Below, piece after piece: positions 37,701 to 51,300 of a stretch of 64,000 nucleotides of DNA. A program made the translations under genes and the position numbers. Position 1 is the first letter of the stretch; the number at the start of each line of letters is the position of its first letter. Under the pieces are notes generated by a model that saw nothing but the letters and a program-made list of their open reading frames with translations, did no database searches and had not been told where the DNA came from. The stretch comes from Erythrocercus mccallii (Eukaryota; Chordata; Aves; Passeriformes; Dicruridae): NCBI GenBank assembly GCA_013397435.1, contig VZRG01000451.1, positions 372,001 through 436,000 on the forward strand, read 5' to 3'.

Positions 37701-40700
37701 AGTTCTGCATGCCTCACCATACAATAGCCAGTTATTTTGAAGAGAGAAATGGATACAAATATAAACAATTTCCCTCCATACATGTGAAAAAGAAGCCAGA
37801 CTGTCCAGGAAGACATTATTTCCTGGTAAAATGCTCTGTGTGGTTTGGTAACATATTGGAAAAAAAACTTCAAAAAGCCAGATGGTTCTCCCAAATATTT
37901 TAATGTTATTGTTTAATGAGTGGCCCAAGAAATGCATTTAAGTAAGTGAATAAAATCCAGTTGTTTCATCATCATGTTATCTCAAACAAAAACAAATAAA
38001 TAAAAGCATGCCAGTAATGAAATGTTTTCCCTTAAGAACTTGGTAGAGTAGTGCCAAATTCTGCTGTGATGTAAAATGGATGGATGCAAAGCAGATGTAA
38101 CTTCATCTGCTGATTGCAATTGAAAGCTTTTAAAATTTGTTTGGAACATATTTATGCCTTGAGATGCATGGAGAAATGAAGTTCAACTGGAGTTTAAGGA
38201 GTATTATAATTTCCCTTCACAAAATCTTTTTCTGTGTCACTGATCTCCTCAGACAAAGGTAGGGGTTTGATGCCAGGTGTCTTTAGAGCTCTATTCTCTT
38301 TTTCAGACCTAAAGCCCTCTATATGCAGTATAAGCAGGTATTTAATATCTTTACCAGTAAATCATTCAGAATACATCACAGTACCCATAATCTGGAATAA
38401 GAGTGTTTATCTGCTCACCCCCTCACCCATGAAGTTCCATTCCTGATAAACATGCTGTAGATCTGTTGCTGTAGGTTAATGATTAATTCCTTTTTGAGCC
38501 AAGTTAAAAATAAATTTAAGCTGATTATAGTGTCTATTAATGAAATGTCCATCTAGGGTGATGAACTTCACTATCCTTGTGAACAAGAAATACAAAATCA
38601 CTATACATAGTTGAGTTTATTAAGTGGTTTAGACACTAAAATGGGACTTTGAGAGTATTTGAACACTGAAGTTAAAAACTGATGCTTCAGCTCAACCAAA
38701 TCTCTTCAACTTCAGGGAGACTGCAGATGCTAACTTTCCATCACTGAAATTTTCTTCTGCGAGTGTTCCAATCTACTGCCCTTGCCAGAGCAGCTCTTTG
38801 CCTACTTATAGCTGAGACAGCTATCTCCAGGCATAAAGCTTCCCTTCACCTTCTTCCCTCTTCACCTTTTTCTCAGTCTGGCTTTATCATTGCTCTTAAA
38901 CCACACCAGGCCTAAGCATTGAAATTATTACAAAACATGGCAACTATTCAATTTCACTCATCACTGCAATAGGTGCTCCAACAAAAGAGCATTCCCTCTG
39001 AAGTAAAACGTCTCATTTCTCTATTCAAGTTCAAATTTTTGTCTTTCAGTAATGCAATTAAACATAGGGAGGGAAGGGCCACTCTTCATCTTTGCTGTTG
39101 AAACTAACGAGTAAGCTTTCTCATTTCATAATGCCAGGAAAAAAGAGGGGCAGGAGGAGCAATTGTCTATCATTCATTCAGGGAAAAATCCCAGTAGCAA
39201 GGTGCAAAATGGCTGGGAAGTAGGAAACACTGACCAAGATGAGGAGGGACTAAAGGTCTTTCTGTTTCCTGAGTGACTGTGGTTGACACTGGGCAACAAT
39301 ATGAAGAAGGTAGAGTCAGAACCACCTCCTTCTGTATCCAAAAAGACCAGATCTATCTCCTTTTCTGTAAATGGTAGATGCACATGCCAAACACAAGAAG
39401 TTCCAGACTGTGAATTTAGGTCTCTCAGAGTAGACTCACCTTTCAAGGACAGTATTCCTGATGCCTTCCTTTTTTTTCTATGATGACATATATTTTTGTC
39501 ATTCATCAGTACTTTGTGTTATGGATTCTATTCCAAGCTTTCTCTTTCCATAGCCACTTAACATCAACCTATGAATTTTTATTGATGAACAAAATGAAAA
39601 AATTGGATGTGGTGAAAATCAACATTATAGTGACAAAGTTCTGGAAAAAAAGCACCCTAAACCCTGCAGTTGGATGTACCTCAATAAATCTCACACAAAT
39701 GTGGATCTGCAGCAATGACTAATGTTGTTTTCTGATGCAGGGCTACAGTCTGGGGGATCCCCTTGCAGGATATCAGTCTGTCTCAGCTGGTCAAAAACAA
39801 AAAATATTTTAGACTGAATATCCTAAACCACTCTAATTTCATAATTAGAGTGAATTTACTTAAATCCCAGGTCATGTGAATGAGTTTAGTCTTGTAAGCA
39901 TGCCAGGTTTCCTTTGAACTCATAAGTCCATCTGTATTTCACATACAGATCTGTTGCTTCTTTGTGCCAGTGGTACCTAGGGTTGCCAAGAAAAGCATTC
40001 CCACATTGACTGCTGGATAATGAGAAGTAAAGTTATTTTAAAATCTGTATATAAAACAGCTCATCTCTAATTTTTCTAAGCTTAAGATTATAGACGTTTG
40101 TCACGGCATTATTGTCTTTTCTGGGGAATTTTCTATGAAATACATATTTTCAGTATGCTATTGTTACTTAGTATGTCTTATGCATATACAAGCGAGAACA
40201 CAAACTGTGCCACTAGTATGGGCAATTAATTTTCACTTCTGCTGGGGACATTCTTCAAGAAAATCCTCAAGGTGGCAGCACTGGCTCAGTGTTTAAGTGC
40301 ACACCATGCTCAAATTACCAGAAAGAAACCCGAAAGAACAACCCAAAAACCTAACAACAGTGCATTGCTAAGATGGACCTTCTTTTAAAATACTTTTTCC
40401 CCGCTGGTGTACGCATGCCTTATTAATCAACCCACGGGTCTTTCCTTTTTGCCTCAAAAATATCAGCTTTAAAGTGTAAGTGTATCCAGGCAATCTTAAA
40501 AATGCCAAAAAATATGATGGTGTAACTAAAATACAAGTAGTGCTTGCTCCTATACATAGACATGAGACAAATGGGATTTATGGAATTTTAGCTGGGAACA
40601 TACACCTAAGCTTGTCTTTCAAACCCTTGGAAGTATGGTTCTCTTTACTTAATCCTGCACTCTTGCTGTTATTCTCAGTTACTGCTACTTCTCATTTCAG

Positions 40701-43700
40701 ACAAATGGTCTGGTTACCAAAGTGCAACAGAAAAACTGTTTCACTAAACCCCACTGCATTCCATGTTATTTTATAAACCCATTTTATGCACTAGCTCTTC
40801 ATTTAAATTTAAATTTTCTGGTACAGTAAATATTGTTTAAATATAATCCTAGATAATTCAGTTTCAGCCATAATGAATAGAGGGACTGAAAGTGTCCAGT
40901 ATCCTGCACTCTTCTGTAGGAACTAATTCTACAAATTGCTTTGAGTGTTTCAAGAGAGCATTTTTTCATGGATGGTTTTTATTATGACTAACATGGCTTC
41001 ATTTGTAAACAAGAAAAGCTTCCTACAGTACCTGCAGGCACCAACAGTGATGAAAACAGCTGGAATCTTTAATTGTTTTACTTTTAACAATATGTCCTTT
41101 TATATTCAAATCATCCAAAATGCTAACTAAATAGTTTTAAAGTTAATCGGACTAACTATAAATGTGGAAATCATGCTTATGCTAAAAATCTGTTATGATT
41201 TATATCCTTCTGGATGTTCTACTTTCACTAGAAACAACTAGCTTGCACATTTGGTTACCTTTATACAACTAACAAAAATTGTTATTAAATTTGATTTTTT
41301 TAAACACTGAACAGGTATAAACTTTAGTAGATATTAGTTTTTCATGGCTACATGTGAGTAATCCATCTGAAAATTTGTTTCCCAACTGTTTTTGGGAAAA
41401 CATAATCTGTATTTCTTATCTCCATATGCCTTTAAGAAAATCAAGATGGAATTCATGCACTTTAAATTAATCTTTTTATCAAAGGATTCAGTTTCAAAAG
41501 GGCTTGAAAATAGCAGATAACATTTGTCACTAAAGGTTTCAGTTGGAAACTCATCAGTTTGGTATGATAGTAGTAAAATTTTTATATTTTCAGTCTTGGC
41601 ATGCATAATGGTTGTCTTGGGCAAAGTAGCAACAAATACAAATTCAGACCCAGCCTTGTTCACTACTTTAGAGTTTGTACTTTAACAGAGCTCATCTCTA
41701 GAAACTATCTTAAAGATGGACAGCAGCTGGGAAGACACAGCTTGATTAAAGATGGGAAGCATAAAATCAGGCAAGGGATCTTATGTTTGAAGACATTACT
41801 AACATGGTAGATAAGGAGAAATCAGTAGATGTTAATATACCGTTTGGTTTCTGAGACACATTTGGCAACCTCACATGACTCTTCCACTTGTTACTCTTGG
41901 AATAATGTGAGAGTCTGTTGGGGAAGTTCCAGGTATCAGCAAAATTTTACTGTCCAAAACCCATCTGTTAGCCCATTTATTTTGTGCAAACAAGTGTAAA
42001 GGTCCTGCAAACTCTCTGTTTTATGTACATCTCCAATTACTTAGGCTAGAGAAAATTGTTATTTGCTAGTTCATTACGGGTTTAATTTTAAAATTTCTCT
42101 TTTTTTCTCCCAGCTCACTAATGGGTGCCCCGAAAATCATGGTAAATGTCTTCTGCATTTCCTAATACCTGAGGTCATACTTCTGCTTTTAAGAAAGAAT
42201 GCATAATTTTTCAGGTTTATATGGGCCAGGAGTACAAGGTCTCTCACTACAGAAAGAGAAAGAATATTCATAAATGCAGAACACCAGATCTAGGTAAGGG
42301 AAGGACCAAAACAGAAGCAGATGGACCTTTGTGCCACCCTGGCCCTGAGCACTCAGAGAGGCCCAAAGCAGAGTTGCCTCACCTTTTATTGACTATTTTA
42401 GCTGCCAAGGATGATGACAACATGAACATAACTCAGAAATGCATCTTTACCTGGAAATTCCCTTCATACAACACAGACTGCTTACCTTTCTTATCTTAGT
42501 CATGACTAATTAAAAAATGTTTGAGAAAGTATTTGTCTGTCTGGAAACACTAATTAACTCAAACTATAAAGCTAATGGACTAATTTCTGAGAAAAAGAAT
42601 CACCCTGTAAGACACACTCAAAAATAGATTTCTTATATCTCAGACAAATGACCTACCACTGAACCTGGTGCTGATTTTCTTTTATAGCTTCATTCTGGTA
42701 AAGAATCAAAGTGAATTCTAATATCTAGAATTCATGACATATTTTCTTTTTGCATGGACAATGGCACCACCCTTTAGTTTCATGCCATTTGACTTAAAAT
42801 TCCCGAATTCTACTGTATAGTACATTAGAATGGTACTACAAGTCTTGCTTTTTCCACAAGTGACTGAAGCTGTTTCTCCCTTTCTATTCTGCTCCTCTAT
42901 CCTGATGAGTTTTCCCGGGCATGGAAACCATGCCCGTCCCCAAACATGCCAACATACCAGAAGAGACAAAATAACCTATGCATGGCGGCAATAGGGGGCT
43001 TTCAGAATCGTGCAAATAATGTTTAATGTATCAATGTACAATCTTTTTTAAAAATGATATGTAATATCAAGTAAAGATAGCTTTTATTCACAAAAATAGG
43101 GAACATATGCCCAGCTTCTCATGAAATGTCATCCTGCTTATTCCCTCAGCAGGATTTTGCTGTAACAGTTCTTAAAATAGAAATAATTATGGATTTCATC
43201 TACATGTTCTGCAGTGACATTTTTATTTTTCATTTCTCAGTTTTGCCTCCTGTGCAACAGGTGCCTCACCTTCTACTCTAGAGGACTGCTTAAAGGTTTT
43301 TTCATTTAACTGCTGCTACATGCCAGTGCACAAATTACCTGGCAGAGATGATGTGGTATGTTAAGGCCCACATCCTACAGCAAGAGATTTACCAGATACC
43401 TGGGTTCTTAGAGCTCAGAGAGCCTAGTTCCACACTGCATGTGAATCCAGATGTTTTTGTAGAATGATGTGCTGCTTCAGAGCAGTGGAATTAGGTCAAT
43501 ATGTCAATAACAACAAATAAGTGATGGCAAAAACCAAAATTGAATTACACTGTCTACTATTTCTGTTTCCATGATCTGGACCCTCCAAAATAATTTATAA
43601 AAATAAACCACTATTCTGATGCTACATGATTTTATCCAGAAAGTTTTCAAATATCACTGTGGCACCCCAAACACAGCACTGGGACAATTTGCATGAAATC

Positions 43701-44432
43701 AGAGAATGCAGCACCAGTAAGCCTACTTATAATCTTGATGCTCAAAGATTTCTGTGGGTGCAAAAGCTGTGCTACCGTGAATGCCCAGAAAATATTTCAG
43801 TGTCTTCCCCGTAAAGCTTTCACAAACAAAACATCTTCACTGCTTAATACCTGTGCTGAAGCTCTTAGTTCTGCTCAGAACATACCAAATGTGCATTGTG
43901 TGGTGCTGCACTTGACCCAGCTTTGACTGCAGCATACCTTCTAGTACGTGTCCAGGCTTCAAGGGCAGGAGAGACCTTCTGGCTTTACAGTTTGCCCCAT
44001 AATTAAGGAAAAAATTTTTGGAAGCACTGTCACTCTGTCTGAGCTTGTGTGGTTTCAGACTCACCCAGGGCTATTTTTACACTATTTTCTCCTGAACTAA
44101 TAAAAGCTTGAGCATTTAGGTGTTTTTCCCCCATTTCCCAGAATAGTACTTTTGCATTGTCATCAAGTCACTCTACAACTTTCCTTTTAGCATTAATAAT
44201 GGAGTCTGGTTTACTGACAGTAAAGTATATCCTAATACTTCTTCTACATAAGTTTTCCAATAATCCTTAAAACCAGAATTCTACACCGGTTTTCAATAGC
44301 ATGCCAAACATGCTACTGGTATATGACCATTTAAATCAAATTAATTTCTAGGTTTGCTTTTTTAACTGATGGGTAAGCAGGGAAGGGGCTCTGTGCTGGT
44401 CCTACATACAGGCAGTGTTCTTAAATACTCAC
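34714..44432. other. Long AT-rich unique interval, no supported gene
   Basis: No exon, RNA gene or identifiable transposon. Open frames up to 110 codons occur on both strands without motifs. The part 35115-35280 is extremely AT-rich, with TATA/ATAT runs and repeated ATATGCATAT words. A GC-richer patch at about 42230-42420 is otherwise unremarkable. Confidence 0.5.
35115..35280. repeat. AT-rich low-complexity tract
   Basis: Alternating purine-pyrimidine AT runs, two copies of ATAATATGCATAT (near 35116 and 35144), and a long A/T tail with TTTAAATTAAATTTAATTAAA. It can fold or unwind easily. There is no coding content. Confidence 0.6.
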
Positions 44433-44503
44433 CTGCAGCATTCAGCTCCGTAGAAAGCAGAGGAAGCCTGGGTTCTGGGTGCACAGTGTTCAAACTTGAA
44501 ATC
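44433..44503 (-). other. Candidate small exon (71 nt, minus strand)
   Basis: On the minus strand a long T-rich run ending in TTTTAG is followed by 71 nt and a consensus donor, GCTGCAG|GTGAGT. The segment is richer in GC than its flanks and stays open in a frame reading ISSLNTVHPEPRLPLL and onward. The T-rich run is the complement of the A/C-rich low-complexity tract next door. No homology is recognised. It could be a non-coding exon or a chance pair of splice-like sites. Confidence 0.25.
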
Positions 44504-44516
44504 CTAAAACTGCTTA

Positions 44517-44636
44517 ATTTAAAATAAAAATAAAAATACAAAACAGCAATAACAACAACAAAAGAAACAAACAACCAACCCCCAAAAAAAAAACAACCAC
44601 AAAACCAACCCCCAACCTCCCCCGAAAACTAACCAC
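44517..44636. repeat. A- and C-rich low-complexity tract
   Basis: TAAAAA units pass into CAA repeats, AAAC/CAACC units, a 10-A run and C-rich AACCCCCAACC words. There is no G except scattered single bases. It looks like a degraded poly(A)-type or microsatellite expansion. On the complementary strand it forms a polypyrimidine-like run. Confidence 0.75.
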
Positions 44637-46654
44637 AGCAGAGTATAAACCAGGGATCAGTTTATAGGAACACTTTTTTTACCTTATCTAACAGCTCTCT
44701 ATATGCCACAGAGCAAAGGCATAAACAATCCACTCATGTCCAACTCTGGCCTTCATTTTAGTGTGCCAATGTGAAGGAGAGTCCTTTTTCTTGCGCTGAG
44801 GAGTTGTGGCAACATCCTGTAAAAGAGGGTTTTCTGGGCCCATTAACCTAGAGACTTGCCTAGGCCAAGTCATCTCCTTAATAGTCTAGTTTCACTATTA
44901 TATTTGTTAAAGACTCTGGAGGAATGACCTCCTCTCCACTGCTTATCTTAAGACATTACATTAATTTTGGAATGGATAGAATTGCCTAATAAATAACAAA
45001 GAAATGGTTGTGGGAATTCAGGGGAAAATGAGGGTTCAGGCATTTCTCCTGCCTTCAGGTGTTCCCAATCAGCCTGATAGGGGCAGTTGTTTCCATAGCA
45101 TGCCAACTTTCCAAACTTTTGTTTAACAACTCTTCCCAACAGATAGACTGGGAACTTATGTCTTTGAGACTATGTCTTCTCTTTGAGGCACTTTTCAATA
45201 GAAAGGTATCTTTTACATATACTGAAATGACATTTCATGGCTTCTTGCATCTTATTCTTAGTTTCTATAGGGTGATTTTATTTTTTTGCCACAGTATAAT
45301 GATTTCAAGATTACTGGTCCTTCAAGCAACCACAAACACCTAGTAAAAAAGAATCTGTGATATCTATGTAATGAAATCCAGAGTAGAGTTACTTTAGATG
45401 TAGTTATCTATCTTGTTACATTACAAAAATACCAGCTCAAACTGACATCCCCCTGACAGATATTTCTACGTAGTGCAGACGGGTGCTGAAGGAATAAACA
45501 ATCCTTTCCTCTGACTTGATTCCGTGTCCTCCACCAAGCCCTATCTTGAGTGATGTTAGTTAATACATGAAGCCACAGGAACACATGAAATATGTGACAG
45601 CATTCTCACAATAAAAGGCCAGCTCAGCACCTCCTTTTATGCATGCTAAATGCCCTGAATAGATTATGGCCAGGACTTTTAACTATCCAGGTATGTGAAT
45701 TCTCCAGTTAGGTTTCAGAAAATGGCAATTGCATCAAATTTCCTTTTATCTGTCAGACCATTTTTTCATCTTTTGATTTCTCAGATGTCTAGGAGTAATA
45801 CCAGTCATTACAAAGCTTCTTCATTTTATCCTCTTTTCCAACTTGTGCTCAATTTGTTCACCACATGCTGAATTAGACTCATGACTTCATTAGCCTTTTT
45901 TTTGTGGTTAGTCTGCTGCTCTCATGGCTGCTTCTGATCATTTTCCAATGTGATTAACTATCACTGTGATCAGATACAATCCACACTGTTTGTCTCACAT
46001 ACTATTACTCTGGACTGTGGTTCTGTGGTCCTTAACTGCCATCACAATTGATGCTCATGATTGTCTTGTTTTTTCCTATCTTTGTACTCATGCAAATCAT
46101 TAGTTTCTCTATTTCTTTCTCACAACTCTTCCAAAATTCCCACAGTCATCTTTTAACCTTGCATTTCTTAGTGAAGCAATGCCTTTGGTATTAGTGTGTA
46201 TGGTCATGTGTACTAGATGACAGCATAACCCCCTCCAGTCTTGCAGTTGCTGTTCATATTTACATTCCAGTAGATAACCTTATCTGCTTACCCTGATTTG
46301 CACTGCTGATTTTGTGTCTCACTCTTACTATCCTGATAACTAAAGCTAAAGAAAATTTTTAGAAAAATTCAATATGTTAAAATATTTCATTTTATCTCAT
46401 AGTTGTTTACAAATTAAAGTCAAATTTATGGAATAATTAGTGAAAATGAAGAATATAAATTAAGTCAAAATATGAATATTAAAAAAGAAGGAAGGGACTT
46501 CATTCATTGAACTCTGCCCCAGTTGTAAGCACTCTAAACACTTAATTTCCCTTTTACCTGAAGAGATTAGAATTCTCAACATGATGACAAGCATAATCGT
46601 GCTGCTTGGCATTTTGTATTAAGGCTACAAAAAGAAGGCAACCTCAGAATATCA
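44637..46654. other. Unique AT-rich sequence, no supported gene
   Basis: No gene or repeat identified. From about 45740 to 46320 the plus strand is pyrimidine-rich (many TTTTC, CTTTT and TCTC words), as seen in antisense copies of old LINEs or plain intronic DNA. I cannot assign it to a family. Confidence 0.45.
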
Positions 46655-46780
46655 TGCAGGCTGTAGTGGTTACAGCCCTCAGCTGGGTGAAGAAAACAGA
46701 ACTCCAGATCTCTCTCCGAGGCATTTGAATGACAGTGTCTGACCTCCCACCCATGTGCTCTAACTGCAGAAATTGCGAGG
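46655..46780 (+). mobile_element. Old tRNA-derived SINE (amniote MIR1-like)
   Basis: The left part (46661 onward) reads TGTAGTGGTTACAGCCCTCA followed by GCTGGGTG. This matches the A-box and D-arm of a tRNA-like SINE head. The right part (about 46725-46775) reads TTTGAATGACAGTGTCTGACC then TCCCACCCATGTGCTCTAAC, close to the reverse complement of the same kind of head. The two-armed palindromic layout is what I remember of the ancient amniote SINE family often labelled MIR1_Amn. The B-box position is badly eroded, so the copy is inactive. Borders are approximate and strand is arbitrary because of the palindrome. Confidence 0.5.
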
Positions 46781-47467
46781 TACATTCCTGCCATATTTGC
46801 TTGTGTCAGTGTTTATTTCTTATTAAAAAGCATTTACCAACTCATGTTGGAGTTCCGAACTGCTTCAGTTAGCTACATCCAAGTCTACTAGTACTTCTCC
46901 ATTGTGTATATATTTTTTTGCTTGAAGCTGTCTATTCCAAAGATAGAAATGATAATACCTTTTTCCTGTTTCAAAAATTTTGTACAGAGGAAGTATGCCC
47001 TTTACACCATGGAATACAGACTGTTTTCCTCTTTTCACGCTTGTGTTGGCTGTGCCTTCATAATGGGTAGACAGTAAACTTAAGAAGTGCTGTTTTACAT
47101 TACTTTGTCATCTGCAGTGAGGTTGTTTGAGCTTTTTTCTTTCCTTGATCCAATGAATCTGAAATTGTAAGAATCTTACTTGTTCCCTATGGGCATCTAA
47201 AATATTTTTACAGGACCTGGGATCTATTTCTCAAAGTCTTTAGGCTGCTTTCTGACTACTGAGCCATTAGTTGTCATCACAAGCCTGGTCAGGGCAATGT
47301 AGAGTTCCTATTGCAAGATTACAAGCTTCCACTGCTCAGTGCTCATTTTCTAGCAATGCAGAGAGACAACTATGTTAGAGAAGGATGTCAGTAGCTTACT
47401 CATGTAAAAAGCCCCCTAAAAAGATGCCGATTTACATATTTTAATTTCTTCCCATTTCTTTCTACAG
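46781..47467. other. Unique AT-rich sequence
   Basis: Nothing recognisable except the polypyrimidine stretch at its right end, which leads into the exon-like segment beginning at 47468. Confidence 0.5.
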
Positions 47468-47549
47468 AACTTGATTGGCTTCATTCCAGCAGAGGAGAGT
47501 GCAGGAAAAGAAAGATTGCTATACCCTGGAAAACACACACTTCTGACAG
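47468..47549 (+). other. Candidate exon (82 nt, plus strand)
   Basis: A near-ideal acceptor (CTTCCCATTTCTTTCTACAG) precedes the segment, and a donor CTGACAG|GTACAC follows it. The acceptor has a continuous pyrimidine run; the donor is acceptable but not optimal. The 82 nt are open in one frame (NLIGFIPAEESAGKERLLYP and on) and nearly so in another. No family is recognised. Short non-coding exons of long non-coding RNAs look like this, as do chance pairs of sites. It lies downstream of the CpG-rich patch at 33.4 kb on the same strand. Confidence 0.35.
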
Positions 47550-48202
47550 GTACACAGCAGCTGTTCAATCTTAGCATCAAATTACAGACACACACACAGG
47601 GCTCAGGCAGGCACACTTATTTCAATGCTCTGACAACAATATGTTATAAATCCTTTCACAGTCAGCCCAGATAAGGTAAAGGCAGTTTTGCTGTTGGTTT
47701 CAATTTTTGCTCTGAAAAAAGAGGAGGGAAACCAAGACTCCCAGGTTATTAATCTCCAAGGTTTAAGTATTTAGAAACCAACACCCCTCCCCTATCGTCA
47801 TAAAATTTTTCCTGTCATGAGGATATTCAAAAACTTATTACCATTATGACAATGTATGCAACCTTCACATATAACTTCCGCATTTCAATGTATTAGGAAA
47901 ACAGTAAGTAATTTAACAATATCACTGTTTGACAAATAGCATGATGACCACCAGAGTTAGTGCCTGCTTTCCTGTGCCTTTCTATCTTGTCACTGATTTT
48001 AGTATCTAGCCATGCAAACCCAAGTTAAACATTTCCCTGCCTGGGATAATTGCAAGAACTTTCTCCCATGTGAGCTGTCCTGACCTTCAATATCACTGGA
48101 ATTCACCCACTAGCCCATTCCTCCATTCTCACTCCCATTCCAGTCCTCTAATCTAAAAACCATGTTTCCATCAGAAAAAAAATTATATTATTTACCCATA
48201 TT

Positions 48203-48244
48203 TTGATTATATTTATCCTTGATTATATTTATCCTTGAATATAT
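48203..48244. repeat. 16-bp tandem repeat, 2.5 copies
   Basis: TTGATTATATTTATCC occurs at 48203-48218 and again, identical, at 48219-48234. A partial third copy (TTGAATATA) follows. Slippage-type duplication. Confidence 0.85.
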
Positions 48245-48273
48245 GCAATAACCAAACCTACACTTACAATGGT

Positions 48274-48304
48274 AAGTGTACAAAAGTGTACAAAGTGTAC
48301 AAAG
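48274..48304. repeat. Short AAGTGTACA tandem repeat
   Basis: Three copies of AAGTGTACA with a 9-10 bp period, starting at about 48274. It lies 30 bp from the 16-bp repeat, so the spot seems prone to slippage. Confidence 0.8.
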
Positions 48305-51300
48305 GTAACCACCTTCTTGTGGTTAATATTGTGATAGATCAGTCTTTTGGATCAGGTAAAAATCAAAGTGATCATGGCAGTTGAGACCTACAGCCAAAGA
48401 TGTCATCAGCTTTTGTCAAGGCACCATTTTTGAAAAGACTTCTTAAAAAATCTTATCTATCTGTACAGCAAGTTCTGTGAACTCATCACTCATCAATGCC
48501 CAGAAAGTCAGTGTGTGGCAGTGAGAGCTGAGAGAATTGAGGGATACTACTGCATGAGGAGGTAATGAAATGGCAGATTAAAATCAGTGTCAGTTCAATG
48601 CAAAATAATGCACTAATGGTAAACCAACTGTAAGCATGCAGCCAAAGATGAGGCAATGGACTATAAATCAGATCTTTCACTCATGAAAGAGACCTTGTAG
48701 TCACTACAGATAGTTTTCTGACTTTATCACCCCAGTATTCCTCAGTGGTCAAAAAGAAAGCAGGGTACTAAGACAATGTTACGAAGACAGAATAGTCAAC
48801 TAAGCAGAAAAAGTATTTAATGCTTCTTGGAGTTGCGGCAGCACCATATCAAACAGGATACTGTAAAAACAGTACAGAGAAGGATGAAAGGGATGACAAG
48901 GAGATAAGAAGAAATTAAATAGAGCAGAACAGATCAGTCTGGAAATGACTGAACTGAACAGGCAATAGATACAAAAGAAGAATATAACATCCTGAATTCC
49001 AGAGAGAAGATGAACGGGAAACAATTATTTGATGTTTCACATAGCTCAGGATGTGGAAGACACCAAATGAAATGATAAGACAGCATGTATAAAGAAAACC
49101 AAAGGAAGTTCTTGTTACTAAGTAAAAATCACAGACAAAAAGTATAAGTGAGATCAAAAAGATTGACAACATCAAAGAATAAAACTCTGTTGAGGGCTAT
49201 TAAATGATACGAGCCTGACATACTGATGGTTCCAGATATCTCACAGGTTGGGGACTAGGAGAGACTATCAGGGAAAGGTTATTTTGTACCTCTGCCGTTC
49301 TCTGGTGTGTCCCTTGCTGGTCACTGTCACAAAGCTGCATGGATTTCTGCTCTTATCCATCAAGTTCATTCCTATGTTCCTCTGTACTGTAATAAATGCT
49401 TACTTTAAATAACAGAGTTTTGCAGGTAGAGACACAGTGAAATATTTACAAGTCCAATACCTGACTCCATCTCCTGTGATACAGGAAACCTTCTTCAGAC
49501 CAGGCTTTGTGTCAGGTAGAGAAGGAACTCAGGCAGGGGTAACTCCTAGCCAAGGCATGCGCACTTTGGGTGTTACAGTGTCTTCTACAGATTGCTTTAG
49601 GAAGAAAGAGTTTGTAGTCATGTCACCCATGTAATAAAGGAAAATTTTAACAAGTTCTGTTACAGAGTTTTCTGGAAACAAAGAAAATATTGCTGACTTA
49701 AAAGGTAACATTTTGCATTTCAAACTTAGTTGGAAAAACTGCAATATTTTACGCTATTTTATTGGTCTTTAAAAAAAATAAAAATGAGTAAAAATAGAAA
49801 AACAGCTGATATTTTTATGCATTCAAAATTGAAAGATCAGTAACTTTTGTGTTCTTTCTTTCTCTCTGTCCCCAAAATAATCAAAGCTTTCAAGTTAAAA
49901 TCTGAGAGAAATCACAGAAATCAGAATCTCATTCACCTGATCATGTTCATTGAAAATGTAGTTGTGCTTATAAACTCAAGAAAATAATTACTGGTAATAT
50001 ATTTCTGATCTAAATTAATTGGATTACTGTAATTTCTTTCCAACTGAACCAATGGTGTGTGGTTCTTTTCTGTCTCTTCATTGCTGGGCTAGAATGCTGC
50101 AAATCATAAAGCTCATATTTTATACCAATAAAAACAAACTAAAAACTCATTAAAGAAATAGATTGGAATACTTGTTACTTTTAAACTCCTTCAATAAACA
50201 GATATTAAGAGGATAATGCAGTTAAAATTATACATCAGAAACAATTTTATGTATCTGAACCAATCAGTCATATAAGACTTGAAAGGACTTCAGCATTATG
50301 GAAAACAAATTTGAAAAAAATTACAAAATTATTGACTGAAATTATTTTGACAAATACTAGAGGAAGATTGTTTCCAGAGAGCATGGCTGGCATGGAAATT
50401 ATTTGCCAGCCAAATGTCACTAAGCAAATAATTCAACCAGCTTTGGATCACAAGTTAATGACACCCTTTGAAAGTTTTGACAGGCACAAATTGTATATTG
50501 AATTAAAAGTCCAAAAGATATTTTTCCACAAGAATAAATGTTAATAATAAATTGATCATGCATCAAATTATTTTTATTTTAGCCCAGATATGTTACCCAT
50601 TTTTCAAACAATTTCCCTTTTCAGAGCTGTGAAAACAATCCAGCCAAACTGAAACACCATCAAAGAATGGGTCATGTTGTTTCTTAATGTGGGTGAAAAC
50701 TTATTCCAAAAGCATAGTGGAAAGCGTGTGGGTTTTGTTATTAATTTTGGTAGTGCCAATACTACTTTCCAGTGATGGACAAAAACTTATAAAAAAGAAT
50801 CTAACTTAATTTTACTTAAATAACCAGGGTGCCTCTGAAAGGTAAACAAATACTCTTCTGTGGCATAGCTTTCACCACAGAATTTCCTAAATTTAGAATG
50901 AATGTGCACCACAGGACAGTACTTATACCAAGTAATGGTAAATTTTTGCTTTTTAATCCGGTATGTTCACCATGTATTTATAAAAAAGAACTGAAAAGTA
51001 GAATTATATATGGATAAATATGAGGGGAGAAAATGAATATGAAAGGAAAATCAAGCTATACATAGAGAAAAAAAGTACAATGTGAATTTAGCTGCAAAAA
51101 TATCAGAAGTGCCACATGAATATTACCAAAATTACTCCACAGTGGAAGGTGGCATAGACAGTTTTTCTATGAAGCAAGGTAGGTCCCTGCAGAAATAATT
51201 CAGATTATAAGTGGGCTTAAGTGAGGCAGAAGGTGTCAAGAAGAGAAACAAGAGCAATTTTACCCTATTTTGAGTATGTGTATTTAGCACATGTCAAAAT

